Part shown: in pieces, positions 41,022 through 50,673 of the stretch
How positions within the stretch are numbered: the first letter of the stretch is position 1
How the letters are laid out: each line of letters starts with the position of its first letter
From: Desulfatitalea sp. BRH_c12
GTDB lineage: Bacteria > Desulfobacterota > Desulfobacteria > Desulfobacterales > Desulfosarcinaceae
Direction: 5' to 3'
Assembly: GCA_000961655.1 (NCBI GenBank)
Contig: LADR01000065.1
Span: 62,001-126,000, forward strand
Length of the DNA: 64,000 nt
Translations under genes and position numbers: made by a program
The notes under the pieces: model-generated
Databases searched by the model: none
The model's input: only the letters and a program-made list of their open reading frames with translations
Told to the model about the DNA's origin: nothing

Positions 41022-42641
41022 TCAAACCGTATAAAGGACCACCAGGCAGCGCGTGGGAAGGCTGGACAAGCTTTTCAGCTTGTGGGCGATGTCCGAGTTA
41101 AAATGGATCGATTCGCCGGGTTTGAGGACATGCTCCCGGGTTCCCAAGGTGAGTCCAAGATCCCCTTCCAGGACATAGATGAACTCTTCGCCATCATGTT
41201 TGTACGCCACGGGCTTGTGGTCGTTGTGGGCCTCGATGGTGATCATGAAAGCCCGCAGGTGGTTGTTGGCCGCTTCCGGGGTCAATGTGGCGTAGCTGTA
41301 TGCCTGGGTGCGTTGATAGTAGGCCTGCGCGCGGCGGTCGCGGATTGCGGTCTGTTCTTCTTTGTGCAGAAAGGTGCTCGGATCGATCTGCATGGCCTGG
41401 GCCATACGTAAAATGAAGCTTACGGGGGGCGAGAGCTGATCGTTTTCCACCTGGGCGATGAATTCGGGGCTCTGGCCAGTGAGATGCGCCAACTCCTCCT
41501 GGCCCCAGTTGCGGGCCTGGCGCAGTTGGCAGACCATCGCGCCGAAACCGCCTTTGGGGGCAGGCGCCTCGGCGTTTATGGCGCAGGTGGCATCGGTCAG
41601 CCGGCGCATGGCCGCCTGCTGGGCGCGTTGATTCAACAACGGCAACAAGGTGCCGGCATCGGCGGCAATGCCGATATCGGCAATCTGAAAAATAGGTGCG
41701 GACGGATCGCGGTTGATGGCCACGATGGTCTCGGCCTCCATGATGCCGGCGGTATACTGGACCGCTCCCGACGTGCCGACCGATATCAGAAGGCGTGGAT
41801 GCACCGTCTTTCCGGTTTGACCGATCAGACGATCTTCCTCCACCCAGTGATACAGCACGGGCGGACGGGTCGCGCCCACTTCGCCGCCCAGGGCCGCGGC
41901 CAGTTCCCTGGCCATTCCGAAACCGCGCATGTCGCCCAGCCCGGCACCGCCAACGACGACAACGTCCGCATCTTCCAGGCGGGCGGTTTCAGCCGTCTCC
42001 AGCGCGCGCGCCACTAGTCGCGCATTTGCGGGCCACGTCACCTGTTCGAGGGCGATGTTCTCAATATGCCCGCTGACCGGAGCGGTGCAAGGCAGCGCGC
42101 CGCCGTGCGGCTGAACCGTGACGAATGCAGTCGAAAAGCCATCGGCAAGGGTGATGTCGGCCATGATCTGACCACCCCAGGCCGGGCAGCGGCCGACGAA
42201 GCCGTCCGCCCCGACAACCAGTTCGACGCAATCGGCGATCAGTCCGGCCTGACAGCGTTGGGCGCCGATGGCGGCCGTTTCGCGGCCGAAATCATTCAGC
42301 GGCAACAGGACCAGCCAAGGTTGGCGCTGGTGCACGAAATCAGCTAAGGCCGCTGCATGGACATCGCAGCGTGGAACGGCAAGATGGGCGTGCCGCAGGC
42401 AGTGGACCGCCGCGACGCCCAACGAAAGCGCCTGGTCGGCAGCCTCTTCGCACGTCACGCAGGCCGATAGATCAAACGCGTGCGTTGCATCGGCCGCGGC
42501 CGGCGCACCCAACAACACCACGGCGATGTCCGCATTGGTGTGGGCGGTCATCTTCTGGGCCTTGGCAAGCACTTTCAGGCTATCGTGCCAGTGGCGCCGG
42601 GTCCTCAAATCACCATAAATCCAGATAAGGCCTTGGGTCAT
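41022..42641 (-). CDS. etfA: EtfA fused to an XRE helix-turn-helix and cupin domain
   Basis: A 539-residue continuous frame. Residues 1-345 are an electron transfer flavoprotein alpha subunit, with the FAD-binding GQTGKTVHPRLLISVGTSGA (274-293) and IVAINRDPSAPIFQIADIGI. Residues 365-427 form an XRE-type helix-turn-helix (LRQARNWGQEELAHLTGQSP, then IAQVEND, QLSPPVSFILRMAQAMQI). Residues 464-537 are a cupin (YKHDGEEFIYVLEGDLGL and PGESIHFNSDIAHKLKS, with His482, Glu486 and His520 as possible metal ligands). The HTH-cupin half matches PuuR-like regulators. EtfA normally ends near residue 330, so this joins a redox flavoprotein to a DNA-binding sensor. The gene overlaps etfB by four bases. Confidence 0.92.
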   Translation of the reverse strand: MTQGLIWIYGDLRTRRHWHDSLKVLAKAQKMTAHTNADIAVVLLGAPAAADATHAFDLSACVTCEEAADQALSLGVAAVHCLRHAHLAVPRCDVHAAALADFVHQRQPWLVLLPLNDFGRETAAIGAQRCQAGLIADCVELVVGADGFVGRCPAWGGQIMADITLADGFSTAFVTVQPHGGALPCTAPVSGHIENIALEQVTWPANARLVARALETAETARLEDADVVVVGGAGLGDMRGFGMARELAAALGGEVGATRPPVLYHWVEEDRLIGQTGKTVHPRLLISVGTSGAVQYTAGIMEAETIVAINRDPSAPIFQIADIGIAADAGTLLPLLNQRAQQAAMRRLTDATCAINAEAPAPKGGFGAMVCQLRQARNWGQEELAHLTGQSPEFIAQVENDQLSPPVSFILRMAQAMQIDPSTFLHKEEQTAIRDRRAQAYYQRTQAYSYATLTPEAANNHLRAFMITIEAHNDHKPVAYKHDGEEFIYVLEGDLGLTLGTREHVLKPGESIHFNSDIAHKLKSLSSLPTRCLVVLYTV

Positions 42642-43462
42642 GATCCTAAAATACCTTTGGTCGTCAACTCTTCGATCAATGCATCGACCTGTTCGCGCGG
42701 TTCGCCTGTCAGCATGCGGCAGGTCCGGGGGCGTTTGATTTTACGGAGGTTCGAAACCCGTGTGGGCGATCCGGCAAGACCGACACTGTCCACCGACATG
42801 CCCACATCGGCCAACCCCCAGGTTTGTATATCCAGAGGCGCGTGGGCGGCAGCGATGCCGCCCAAGGCGATGGATCGGGCTTGATAGGCACGCGGGTGAA
42901 TGGTGACCGCCATCGGCGATTGCACCTGCCATGACTCTTCCCAGCCATCGATGAGGCGCTGCAGACGCCAATGAGATGCGGTGGCCCCCGGGGCGGTTGG
43001 CGCGTCGGCCAGCGGGTCGGTGAGGGCGGGTTCGAGCTGTTTGACACCGCCGATAAAAGGAATGGCCAGCACCGTGGCCGATTGGGGGCCCACCTGTCCC
43101 GTGTCGCTGTCCGACGTGCGCGTGCCGAAAAAAACAATATCGTAGGGCATAAGGCGCGCAATGCCGGCGGCCAGCACCCGGGCCGTGACCAGTGTGTCCG
43201 AGCCGGCCAGGGCCGGACCGCAGATCAGCACGGCCCGGTCAACCCCCATGGCCTGCGCTTCGGCCAAAACCTCTGCACTGACGGGTGGCCCCATCGAGAG
43301 CGCTGTTACCGAGCCGCCCAGGGCCGCTTTCAAACGCAGGGCCGCTTCCAGGGCCGGTCGATCGAAGGGATTCAGCTCGCTGTTGTCGGGTGTCCGGCGT
43401 CCCACGCCATCCGGCGCGGTGCGCACCACCGACTTGATGCATACGATGCTATGAACAGGCAT
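42638..43462 (-). CDS. etfB: Electron transfer flavoprotein beta subunit
   Basis: A 274-residue EtfB. It begins VHSIVCIKSVVRTAPDGVG and has NPFDRPALEAALRLK near 31, a central nucleotide-binding domain (VLICGPALAGSDTLVTARVLAAGI, then IVFFGTRTSDSDTGQVGPQSA) and a C-terminal arm ending EELTTKGILGS. In conventional EtfB the AMP or second FAD lies in the GPQSA region. It is cotranscribed with the acyl-CoA dehydrogenase upstream and the EtfA fusion downstream, so it likely carries electrons from acyl-CoA oxidation. Confidence 0.93.
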   Translation of the reverse strand: MPVHSIVCIKSVVRTAPDGVGRRTPDNSELNPFDRPALEAALRLKAALGGSVTALSMGPPVSAEVLAEAQAMGVDRAVLICGPALAGSDTLVTARVLAAGIARLMPYDIVFFGTRTSDSDTGQVGPQSATVLAIPFIGGVKQLEPALTDPLADAPTAPGATASHWRLQRLIDGWEESWQVQSPMAVTIHPRAYQARSIALGGIAAAHAPLDIQTWGLADVGMSVDSVGLAGSPTRVSNLRKIKRPRTCRMLTGEPREQVDALIEELTTKGILGS

Positions 43463-43524
43463 GTCGTTTCTCGCTTATCCATTGTCGTTTATCATTGATG
43501 GTCTCGATTTAACCCATCATCAAA

Positions 43525-44670
43525 TCAGTTCCCCAACACGTCGCGTGCGATGACCATGCGATGGACTTCGGAGGTGCCTTCGTAAATACGGGTCACGCGC
43601 GCATCGCGGTAATATCGTTCGACGGCGTAGGCTTTGGAATAGCCATAACCGCCATGAATCTGCACCGCCAGGTCGGTCACCGTGCAAGCGGCCTCCGAGG
43701 CGAACAACTTGGCCTGGGCGGCCGCGCGACTGACTGCTGCCCCCTGGTCTTTGAGCAGCGCTGCACGATAGACCATCAGGCGCGCGGCTTCCACCTGGGT
43801 CGCCATATCGGCTATCATCATCTGAATCGCCTGATGTCGCCCCAGCGGCACGCCAAACTGCTGGCGCTGATTGGCATAACGCACGCCCTCGTCCAAGGCC
43901 GCCTGGGCGATGCCCAGGGCCTGTGCGGCAATGCCGATACGGCCGGTATCCAAGGCGGCCATGCCGATGGTCAGTCCCTGGCCTGCCCGTCCGAGCAGAT
44001 GGTCGCGGGGAATTCGGCAGTCATAGAGGCGAATCGATGCAACCGGATTGGCGCGCATGCCGCAGAGATCTTCCAGATCGCCGACCACGAAACCCTGGGT
44101 GCCTCTTTCGGCCACCACCACACTGATGCCTTTTCGGCCGGCAGCCGGATCGGTGCGGGCGAAGATCAGGCAAATGTCGGCGATGCCGCCGTTGGTCACG
44201 AAAACCTTGTTGGCATTGACCAGCCAATGATCAGACGCGGGCAAGGCTGTGGCCGTGATAGCACCGGCATCCGAGCCCACATTGGGTTCGGTCAGGCAGA
44301 AAGCCCCAATTTTGCGTCCCTGAGCCAGTGCGGGCACCCAGCGTTGTTGCTGCTCGGGAGATCCGAAAGCAAGAATCGGGTAGAGCGCCACACTGTTATG
44401 AACGCTCAAGCATAAACCTACCGCGGCGCTGACCCGCGACACCTCTTCGATGATGATCACATAGCTGAGTGCATCCAGTCCGGCGCCGCCCAGTTCAGGG
44501 GGCGCCTGGATGCCAAAGTAACCCAGCCGGCCCATTTTCTCGACCACTTCCCACGGGAAACGTGCTTCCTGATCGATTTCGGCGGCAATGGGACGCAGTT
44601 CCTGGTCGCAGAAAGAGCGGACAGTCCTGCGTAGCAAACGATTTTTGGCGGTTATAAATGGTTCTGTCAT
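43525..44670 (-). CDS. Acyl-CoA dehydrogenase
   Basis: A 381-residue FAD enzyme of beta-oxidation or a related acyl-CoA route. Family signatures: FCLTEPNVGSDAGAI near residue 125, KVFVTNGGIADICLIFART near 155, LGRAGQGLTIGMAALDTGRI near 220, QFGVPLGRHQAIQMMIADM near 272, IHGGYGYSKAYAVERYYRDARV near 340 and the catalytic-Glu region RIYEGTSEVHRMVIARDVLG. The start at 44670 has AAAAGG upstream. The long frame upstream runs through a repeat and is not coding. Chain-length specificity cannot be judged. It donates electrons to EtfAB encoded next. Confidence 0.95.
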   Translation of the reverse strand: MTEPFITAKNRLLRRTVRSFCDQELRPIAAEIDQEARFPWEVVEKMGRLGYFGIQAPPELGGAGLDALSYVIIIEEVSRVSAAVGLCLSVHNSVALYPILAFGSPEQQQRWVPALAQGRKIGAFCLTEPNVGSDAGAITATALPASDHWLVNANKVFVTNGGIADICLIFARTDPAAGRKGISVVVAERGTQGFVVGDLEDLCGMRANPVASIRLYDCRIPRDHLLGRAGQGLTIGMAALDTGRIGIAAQALGIAQAALDEGVRYANQRQQFGVPLGRHQAIQMMIADMATQVEAARLMVYRAALLKDQGAAVSRAAAQAKLFASEAACTVTDLAVQIHGGYGYSKAYAVERYYRDARVTRIYEGTSEVHRMVIARDVLGN

Positions 44671-44783
44671 GACAACCTTTTGGGTGAGCCTTAGACCGTT
44701 GGGCAAAATTGCCGCGACATTACCCCTTCCCGGCCCAGTTGTAAATATGTGGTCCGTTCGGATAGGTTTTTTTTCGCTCAGTT

Positions 44784-44814
44784 CGCTCACCGGCGTTTGT
44801 AACCCGAAAGTTGA
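44784..44814. repeat. Dispersed palindromic repeat, module B (copy 3)
   Basis: CGCTCACCGGCGTTTGTAAC then CCGAAAGTTGAA. It lies upstream of the acyl-CoA dehydrogenase start, in the gene-free stretch 44671-45012. Confidence 0.6.
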
Positions 44815-44918
44815 AATAGAATATATAACTCGGACCCCTGAAGGGGCGAACCTTGTGTTCGCGCGCATGGCCTAAACGGCACCGTTGGGTGCAAATTGAG
44901 GTGACCAACCTGAAATAA

Positions 44919-44945
44919 AAAAGGCAGGAGCGCATCCTGCCTTTT
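44919..44945 (-). terminator. Terminator after the CheY-like gene
   Basis: On the minus strand AAAAGGCAGGA pairs with TCCTGCCTTTT around a five-base loop and runs into TTTTTTA. The plus strand has four Ts, so the element may act in both directions. Confidence 0.85.
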
Positions 44946-45012
44946 GGGGTCTTTTTTGCGAGCGGGTCGCTACATGTCACGCCCCGGCCGAACCGGTATC
45001 CAGGGGGACGGA

Positions 45013-45393
45013 TCAGTCCTTTGGTTTGAGTTTCAAAATGGCCTTGGCGCGGTCCAGGAGTTGGTCCCCCTTAAACGGCTTTACCACGTAATCGCGGACC
45101 CCCATTTTAACGATCTTCATGACATTTTCCTTGCCGGACTCAGCAGTGAGCATGATGACCGGTATGTCCTTGAGATCCTTTTCGGACTTGAGTTTAGCCA
45201 ACATCTCGATGCCGGTCATAACCGGCATGGTGATATCCAGGATGATCAGATCAGGCTTTTCCTTATTGGCGATCGCCAGACCCTCCACACCATTTTCGCC
45301 CTCGAACAGGTCGCAATTGTAAGGTGCAAACGCCTTTTTCACGATCATGCGAATTGTTTTACTGTCGTCCACTGTCAATATCTTATAGGCCAT
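45013..45393 (-). CDS. CheY-like single-domain response regulator
   Basis: A 126-residue receiver: acidic pair in LTVDDSK (9-10), phosphoacceptor Asp53 in LIILDITMPVMTG, Thr83 in MLTAESGK and Lys105 in VVKPFKGD. It has no output domain and looks like the PilG/CheY class that binds a target protein when phosphorylated. AGGAGG lies seven bases before the ATG. A terminator follows. No kinase is adjacent, but a hybrid kinase and Hpt protein lie at 47094-49465. Confidence 0.93.
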   Translation of the reverse strand: MAYKILTVDDSKTIRMIVKKAFAPYNCDLFEGENGVEGLAIANKEKPDLIILDITMPVMTGIEMLAKLKSEKDLKDIPVIMLTAESGKENVMKIVKMGVRDYVVKPFKGDQLLDRAKAILKLKPKD

Positions 45394-45575
45394 GGATTTC
45401 CTCCTGAGTAGACACCATCGCGATAGTTGCGCTGAATTTCCGGGGCTTGGCATGCCTGGCCGTGGACACCCGGCCCCGAAAGCGCACGTATTGTTTAACG
45501 GCCATTTGCGGAAATTCTTTAGGGAATTCTCGGCAAATCCATAAAAACAGATTGGCGCCAGACAAGGCGACAGGG

Positions 45576-46079
45576 TCAGATCATCATGGTGCGCTGCGCG
45601 ATGGCCATGATTTCTTCCTTTGAATAGCGTCGGCCGTGACCGATACCCGGGCATTGCGCCTGGATATGCAACCAATGCGATTGCGAACGCACATTATCGA
45701 ACCAGAAAGGAAACGTGCTGCACTGCAGCGGACGAACCGGGTAAATGGTGCAGCCGTTATCGAAGAAAAGGCAATTGCCCTGGTCATCTTCCCGAACGCT
45801 ATAGCTCGTTTGGTAGGGATAAAGGTAGCGCCCGATCAAATCCGCCACGCTCAGATTTAAAAAACCGGCCAGGGGATCTAATTCGTCGGGGCCGACATAA
45901 ACGGTGCCAGGCGCGCCAGTGCAACATGCACCGCAGCGCCGGCACGCGAAAAGAAGCCCGTCGTCAAAAAAATAGGATTGCTCGCAAAACAAGATGGAAA
46001 TAGCCTCCGCGTGGTTCAGAGATGGCCCAGGGCGGTCTCCCTCACAATCGTCTTGCCCAAGGCCGATTGAATGATACAT
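45576..46079 (-). CDS. YkgJ family cysteine cluster protein
   Basis: A 167-residue protein of the CxxCxxCC family, which is thought to bind an iron-sulfur or zinc centre. The core is FACRRCGACCTG near 45, CLFFDNGCTIYPVRPLQCSTFPFW near 103 and a later QCPGIGHG. The ATG at 46079 is used, but a TTG at 45992 with GGAGG 11 bases upstream would give a protein starting near the family's usual N-terminus and may be the real one. No neighbour shares its strand closely. Function unknown. Confidence 0.82.
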   Translation of the reverse strand: MYHSIGLGQDDCEGDRPGPSLNHAEAISILFCEQSYFFDDGLLFACRRCGACCTGAPGTVYVGPDELDPLAGFLNLSVADLIGRYLYPYQTSYSVREDDQGNCLFFDNGCTIYPVRPLQCSTFPFWFDNVRSQSHWLHIQAQCPGIGHGRRYSKEEIMAIAQRTMMI

Positions 46080-46280
46080 AGCACAATCGCCGGTTCGCAA
46101 CCATCTTTATGAATACACTCGCCTCTAACCATCCGTTTACAATACTATTAAATGGGTTATGTTAGATGCGGCGCAAGTCGCGATGGTTCCAGCCACATCC
46201 AATCACGCATTTTTCTGGATTTTAGCATTAAGGAGTGACCCGAAAGCTGTCTATTCACCCTATGCCACGAGGAACTAAGT

Positions 46281-46847
46281 ATGAATACATCCATTATCGT
46301 GTGTCCCCATTGCGGCACTAAAAACCGGATTCTATTAGAAAAAAAAGATCAACACCCCAAATGCGGCCGTTGTCATCAACCCCTGCCCGAAGAACTGCTC
46401 AACCCTGTCCTGACGCTGCGCTGCAGCCAGTGTCGCGCCAAAAACCGGGTACCGCTTGCCAAACTCGCCGACCAGCCCAAATGCGGCCGATGCAAAGCAT
46501 CTTTGCCGACCGAGCATGTCACCGACGGTCGGCCGGTTCTGGTCAGTGACGGCAATTTCGCCCAAACCGTGCTGCAATCCCCCCAGCCGGTGCTGCTGTA
46601 TGCCTGGGCGTCCTGGTGCAGTGTATGCAGCGGGATCAATTCAACCGTGGATCAACTGGCCCAGGAAACCAAGGGCAAGCTGCGTGTCGGCAAATTGAAT
46701 ATCGAAGCCAATCCCGAGTTGGCGAACCGGTACAATATCCTCAGTGTCCCCGCCTTCTTCATCTTCGATGCCGGCCAGTTGAAAGAACACCTGCCCGGCG
46801 CGGTCCCCAAGTATGATTTAATGATGAAAATGGCGACTTACATCTAA
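46281..46847 (+). CDS. Thioredoxin with two N-terminal zinc ribbons
   Basis: A 188-residue protein. Residues 8-32 (CPHCGTKNR ... CGRC) and 48-72 (CSQCRAKNR ... CGRC) are a pair of near-identical zinc-ribbon repeats like the single one in TrxC. The thioredoxin domain occupies about 82-188, with the active site WASWCSVCSG near 110 in place of WCGPC, and the cis-proline in SVPAFFIF near 153. Changing the residues between the cysteines usually alters redox potential. TrxC-type thioredoxins act in oxidative stress. Single gene. Confidence 0.9.
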   Translation: MNTSIIVCPHCGTKNRILLEKKDQHPKCGRCHQPLPEELLNPVLTLRCSQCRAKNRVPLAKLADQPKCGRCKASLPTEHVTDGRPVLVSDGNFAQTVLQSPQPVLLYAWASWCSVCSGINSTVDQLAQETKGKLRVGKLNIEANPELANRYNILSVPAFFIFDAGQLKEHLPGAVPKYDLMMKMATYI

Positions 46848-47093
46848 ACCGCACGTCGCCTGAGCGGCAGACCGTGACCGGTGGCGTCGTTCCTGCGAGC
46901 CACGCTTCCACGGGTAAACGGCCCAATGGATGTGTGTATGGATCGGTTCCGTGCAGCATTCAAAAGGGCCTGCCGTGGCGCGGCGCTAAAGTGATTTTCG
47001 CGGCAAGCCGATATACCCCTTCGACATGCGTCACGCAGATCCACGCACGTACATATCCATTGGCGGCGCACGCATCAGCTGGAGACTGTCTGA
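46848..47093. other. Short gene-free stretch
   Basis: No gene or clear signal seen between the thioredoxin and the hybrid kinase; the start of the kinase gene lacks an obvious strong ribosome-binding site. Confidence 0.4.
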
Positions 47094-49154
47094 ATGGCCC
47101 AAAAAGCGACTATCATAGAGCTCCTCAAACGTGTCCGGGTCCTTGAAGCCGAACAGGATAAAACGCGCCAGGCCCAAGCCGCGTTGAAGGAGAGCGAGGA
47201 GCGTTTCCGCCTAATATCCGAAACCATCCATTTTGGAGTTTTTGAAATCGATTCGTCCAGCAGCTGCCTATACACCAATACGCGCTACCAGGAGATTTTC
47301 GGAATCAGTCTGGTGGAAAGCCTGACCACACACTGGTACGATTATGTCGATGCGCGGGATAAAGACTGGATAATCCGGCAATGGCACGCCTCGGCCGGAC
47401 AGGTAAAGACCTTCTCGGAAGATTGCCGCATCGTGAGCGCCTCCCAACAGATTCGATGGGTGCATGTGCATGCCTCTCCCGTGTTCTCCGATCAAGGCGC
47501 CCGCTACACCGGTACGGTCGAAGATATCACTGCGCGCAAAGAAAACGAACAGGAGCTGAAAACGGCCAAAGAGGCTGCCGAGTCCGCCAGCCGAGCCAAG
47601 AGCCAGTTCCTGGCCAACATGAGCCATGAGATCCGCACACCGATGAACGGCATTATAGGATTCACCGACTTGCTGACTGAAACCGTCTTGGATGAGGTTC
47701 AGTCCGACTACACGCAAACCATTAAGCGCAGTGGCGAATCATTGATGCTGTTGATCAACGATATTCTTGATTTTTCCAAGATCGAATCGGGCGAACTGGA
47801 AGTGGAATGCATTGATTTCGATCCCGAGTTGCTGGTCTACGATGTGTGCGAGCTGGTGCGGCCCAGGATCGCCGGCAAGCCCATCGAACTGTTGTGCCGC
47901 ATCGCCGACGATGTGCCTGCCCTGGTCCAGGGCGATCCGCTGCGTTACCGCCAGGTGATCACCAATTTGCTCGGCAATGCCCCGAAATTCACTGACCAAG
48001 GCGAAATAGAAGTGTTCCTGGAAGTGGCGGCGGAAACCGAGGACCGGCTTCAACTGCACGCCGGCATCCGGGACAGTGGCATCGGCATTCCGCCCACGAA
48101 GCTGAAGGCTATATTCGAGCCGTTTCAGCAAGCCGATGGGTCCACAACGCGCAAGTACGGCGGTACCGGTCTGGGGCTCTCTATCTGCAAGCAATTGGCT
48201 GTCTTGATGTGCGGCGATACATGGGTGGAGAGCCGATTGGGCCATGGCAGCACGTTTCATTTTACGGCCTGGGTGAAAAAGGCGCATAGCCAACCTCCCG
48301 CCCGGGTGCCGTCGGCGGCATTGGCGAACAAGCACGTGTTGGTCGTCGATGATCACCCGGGTACACTCAAGATTTTGCAGCATATAGTGACGGCGGCGCG
48401 GATGAAAGTGGTCTGCCTGGGCGATGGTGCGCAGGTGATGTCCGCGCTGCGGCAGGCCGAAGCCGCGCAACAGCCTTTCGACATTTGCCTGATCGACCTG
48501 CATATGCCGGGTATGAATGGCTACCAGGTGGCTGAAGCCATATCGGCCAAAGTTGGGACGCGGCCGGCGCTGATTGCGCTCTCTTCGGCCCTGCAACGCG
48601 ATGCCGCCCAGTGCGAAGCAGTGGGTTTCGACGGGTTTCAGGCCAAACCGGTCCGCCGCGTAAGACTGATCCAAATGATCGGACGTTTGCTGGGGGAGGG
48701 CGGCCAAAGCGATGCCGATGACACCAAGCGAAAAATGCACACCCAATATTCGGTGCGCGAAGCCATGAAGCATACCGTCAGCATCCTGCTGGCCGAGGAC
48801 AATCCGGTGAATCAGAAGCTGGCCTCGATGATGCTGGGCAAAGCCGGCTACCGCATCGAAGTGGCCGGCAACGGACGGGAGGCGGTCGAGAAATACCATG
48901 CGGCCCCCGATGCCTTCGACTTGATCTTCATGGATGTTCAAATGCCCGAAATGGACGGCACGGAGGCCACTCTGAGGCTGCGCCGCATGGGCTATGCGGA
49001 CGTTCCGATCGTGGCCATGACAGCCAATGCCATGAAGGGCGATCGCGAGAGGTGTATTAAAGCGGGCATGAACGACTACATCACCAAACCCATCAAACGG
49101 GATCGTGTTTTTGACATCATTGCACAATATGTATTCAACAGGAGAGCTGCGTGA
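47094..49154 (+). CDS. PAS-containing hybrid sensor histidine kinase with two receivers
   Basis: A 686-residue cytoplasmic protein without membrane segments. An N-terminal coiled coil (5-35) leads to a PAS domain (about 35-150), HisKA with the phospho-His in [15 protein letters not shown] near 180, HATPase with [12 protein letters not shown] near 365, and two receivers (about 415-530 and 560-680) with [11 protein letters not shown] and [11 protein letters not shown]; both keep the Asp. This is an ArcB/BarA-like phosphorelay kinase, and the separate Hpt protein is encoded in the next gene, overlapping by GTGA. The downstream regulator is not evident. Confidence 0.94.
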   Translation: MAQKATIIELLKRVRVLEAEQDKTRQAQAALKESEERFRLISETIHFGVFEIDSSSSCLYTNTRYQEIFGISLVESLTTHWYDYVDARDKDWIIRQWHASAGQVKTFSEDCRIVSASQQIRWVHVHASPVFSDQGARYTGTVEDITARKENEQELKTAKEAAESASRAKSQFLANMSHEIRTPMNGIIGFTDLLTETVLDEVQSDYTQTIKRSGESLMLLINDILDFSKIESGELEVECIDFDPELLVYDVCELVRPRIAGKPIELLCRIADDVPALVQGDPLRYRQVITNLLGNAPKFTDQGEIEVFLEVAAETEDRLQLHAGIRDSGIGIPPTKLKAIFEPFQQADGSTTRKYGGTGLGLSICKQLAVLMCGDTWVESRLGHGSTFHFTAWVKKAHSQPPARVPSAALANKHVLVVDDHPGTLKILQHIVTAARMKVVCLGDGAQVMSALRQAEAAQQPFDICLIDLHMPGMNGYQVAEAISAKVGTRPALIALSSALQRDAAQCEAVGFDGFQAKPVRRVRLIQMIGRLLGEGGQSDADDTKRKMHTQYSVREAMKHTVSILLAEDNPVNQKLASMMLGKAGYRIEVAGNGREAVEKYHAAPDAFDLIFMDVQMPEMDGTEATLRLRRMGYADVPIVAMTANAMKGDRERCIKAGMNDYITKPIKRDRVFDIIAQYVFNRRAA

Positions 49155-49465
49155 ATTTTAAAGAGCTCAGCGCTGATTTGGGATTGGAAGAAGACGAGTA
49201 CCGTGAAATCCTCGAGCTGTTCATACTGTCCGGCGGTGCCGACTTTCAGAAGCTGCAGGGATCCCTGGATGCCGGCAATGCCGACCAGGTGATGCGTTGC
49301 GCGCACACCATTAAAGGCGCCGCCGGCAATCTGGGCTTGGAGGAGGTCAGCGCGCTGGCCGCAATCATCGAGGCGCGTGCCCTGCAAAACAGATTGCATG
49401 ATCTGGGTGCGGCTGTGCTGGCATTGAAAGGGCATTTCGAAGCCATCCGGGCTGCGGCGCGGTAG
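49151..49465 (+). CDS. Hpt domain phosphotransfer protein
   Basis: A 104-residue four-helix protein with the histidine phosphotransfer motif CAHTIKGAAGNLGLEEVS near residue 50, His being the phosphorylated residue. It receives phosphate from the hybrid kinase receiver and would hand it to a further response regulator. The start is GTG in a four-base overlap with the kinase stop, which indicates coupled translation. The CheY-like protein at 45013-45393 could be its target, but this is speculation. Confidence 0.93.
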   Translation: MNFKELSADLGLEEDEYREILELFILSGGADFQKLQGSLDAGNADQVMRCAHTIKGAAGNLGLEEVSALAAIIEARALQNRLHDLGAAVLALKGHFEAIRAAAR

Positions 49466-49549
49466 GTGGTTCAACCGCGCAATGTCGGTAACCGGCTGAC
49501 TCGCCAACCCGGTGTGGTCACGGCAGGGTTAATCTGATATACTTCGTAC

Positions 49550-50446
49550 ATGGATGCTTTTATAAAACACCAGGACCTTGCGCGCTGGTTGCGGCAGGTC
49601 TTGCAAGTCATTCCGCTCGAAGGCGCCCTTCTGGAATTCGCCGAAGCCACTTTCGGGACACACGACCTTGCCGCGCTACTGGCCGATGTTGATACCAGTG
49701 ATGCCGCCTCTTTTCTGGAGTTGGCCTGCTCGCCGGACTGGCCCACCCGCCTGGACTATGAAATCCATTGGGGCGAGCAACTCATTTCAAAGACGCAATC
49801 CGACCACCTGCTGCAGGCGTTGCTGCGAAAACCGCTGGCCGCACGCATGCGCGCGTCCGGGCAACCACCGGTTCGTCTGCAGTTGCCGGATTTTGCCATC
49901 GCCGCCTTTGTAGCGCGCCTGAAGATCACCTGGCAGCCGCCGGACCCCCTGAATGCGCCCCTGCATGATCTGCCGGATGGGCCGTATTGGATGACAAGGG
50001 CGCGTTTGCGCCAGGCCCGGCTGGCTTGGCATGCCGGCCAAGTGCATTTGATGGCCCTGTTTTTGGCCCATTTGCCCGCAACCGATCCGGATTTCGAAGA
50101 GAGCCTGGATTTTCTGCTTGCGATTCTGGGCGATCTCGGGCCGATGCAAGCACCGTTTGCGTTTTTTAAAGCTCAAAAATTTTCATTTTTTCAAAGCCTG
50201 TGTCAGTATGAAAACTTTGAGCGGCGGCGCAGGGCCGGCAACATGGAAATTCTGATGTTGCAAGGTGCGCGGGCCGCTTTCGGCAGTGCCGATCACTGGC
50301 GGACCTGCATGCGCCGCGTGGATCACATCTGTACCGCCCTGTTTGGTCGTGCGCCTTTTTTTCAGCAGCCTTTGGACAGTTGCCTGGATGTTTCCGATCA
50401 GACACCGGAGGCGCGCATGCAAACCCTGTTTCGTGAGCTGAGTTAA
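49550..50446 (+). CDS. Uncharacterised helical protein
   Basis: A 298-residue protein with a high content of Ala, Leu and Arg and no signal peptide. Features seen: DLARWLRQVLQVIPLEGALLEFAEATFG at the start, a middle with RMRASGQPPVRLQLPDFAIAAFVARLKI-type hydrophobic runs, and DHWRTCMRRVDHICTALFG near 245. Secondary structure appears all-alpha. I recognise no motif or family. The codon use matches neighbours, supporting a real gene. It is on its own between the Hpt gene and lolA. Confidence 0.65.
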   Translation: MDAFIKHQDLARWLRQVLQVIPLEGALLEFAEATFGTHDLAALLADVDTSDAASFLELACSPDWPTRLDYEIHWGEQLISKTQSDHLLQALLRKPLAARMRASGQPPVRLQLPDFAIAAFVARLKITWQPPDPLNAPLHDLPDGPYWMTRARLRQARLAWHAGQVHLMALFLAHLPATDPDFEESLDFLLAILGDLGPMQAPFAFFKAQKFSFFQSLCQYENFERRRRAGNMEILMLQGARAAFGSADHWRTCMRRVDHICTALFGRAPFFQQPLDSCLDVSDQTPEARMQTLFRELS

Positions 50447-50477
50447 CGCGCTGAAGACCGTGCGTATAACGCGGGCG

Positions 50478-50501
50478 AACACAAGGGTCGCCCCTACGGG
50501 T
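50478..50501 (-). repeat. Fragment of the family C repeat, inverted
   Basis: AACACAAGGGTCGCCCCTACG is the reverse complement of the CGTAGGGGCGACC start of the family C repeat. It sits in the gene-free stretch 50447-50673, in which I see no other structure. Confidence 0.5.
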
Positions 50502-50673
50502 TGAAACGGGGGGTTGGCCTTGGCGAAAGGTAAAAGAGTGTTTACAAAGCCGGGTAATTTCCATAAATAGAAGGATTTAGACTGCCACGCCACGTTATTG
50601 GCGATACGCAAGAGACAGACAGCGGCTCGCGGGGTTTCATCGGAAATCAGCGGCGGCTGCATGGAGAACCGAA

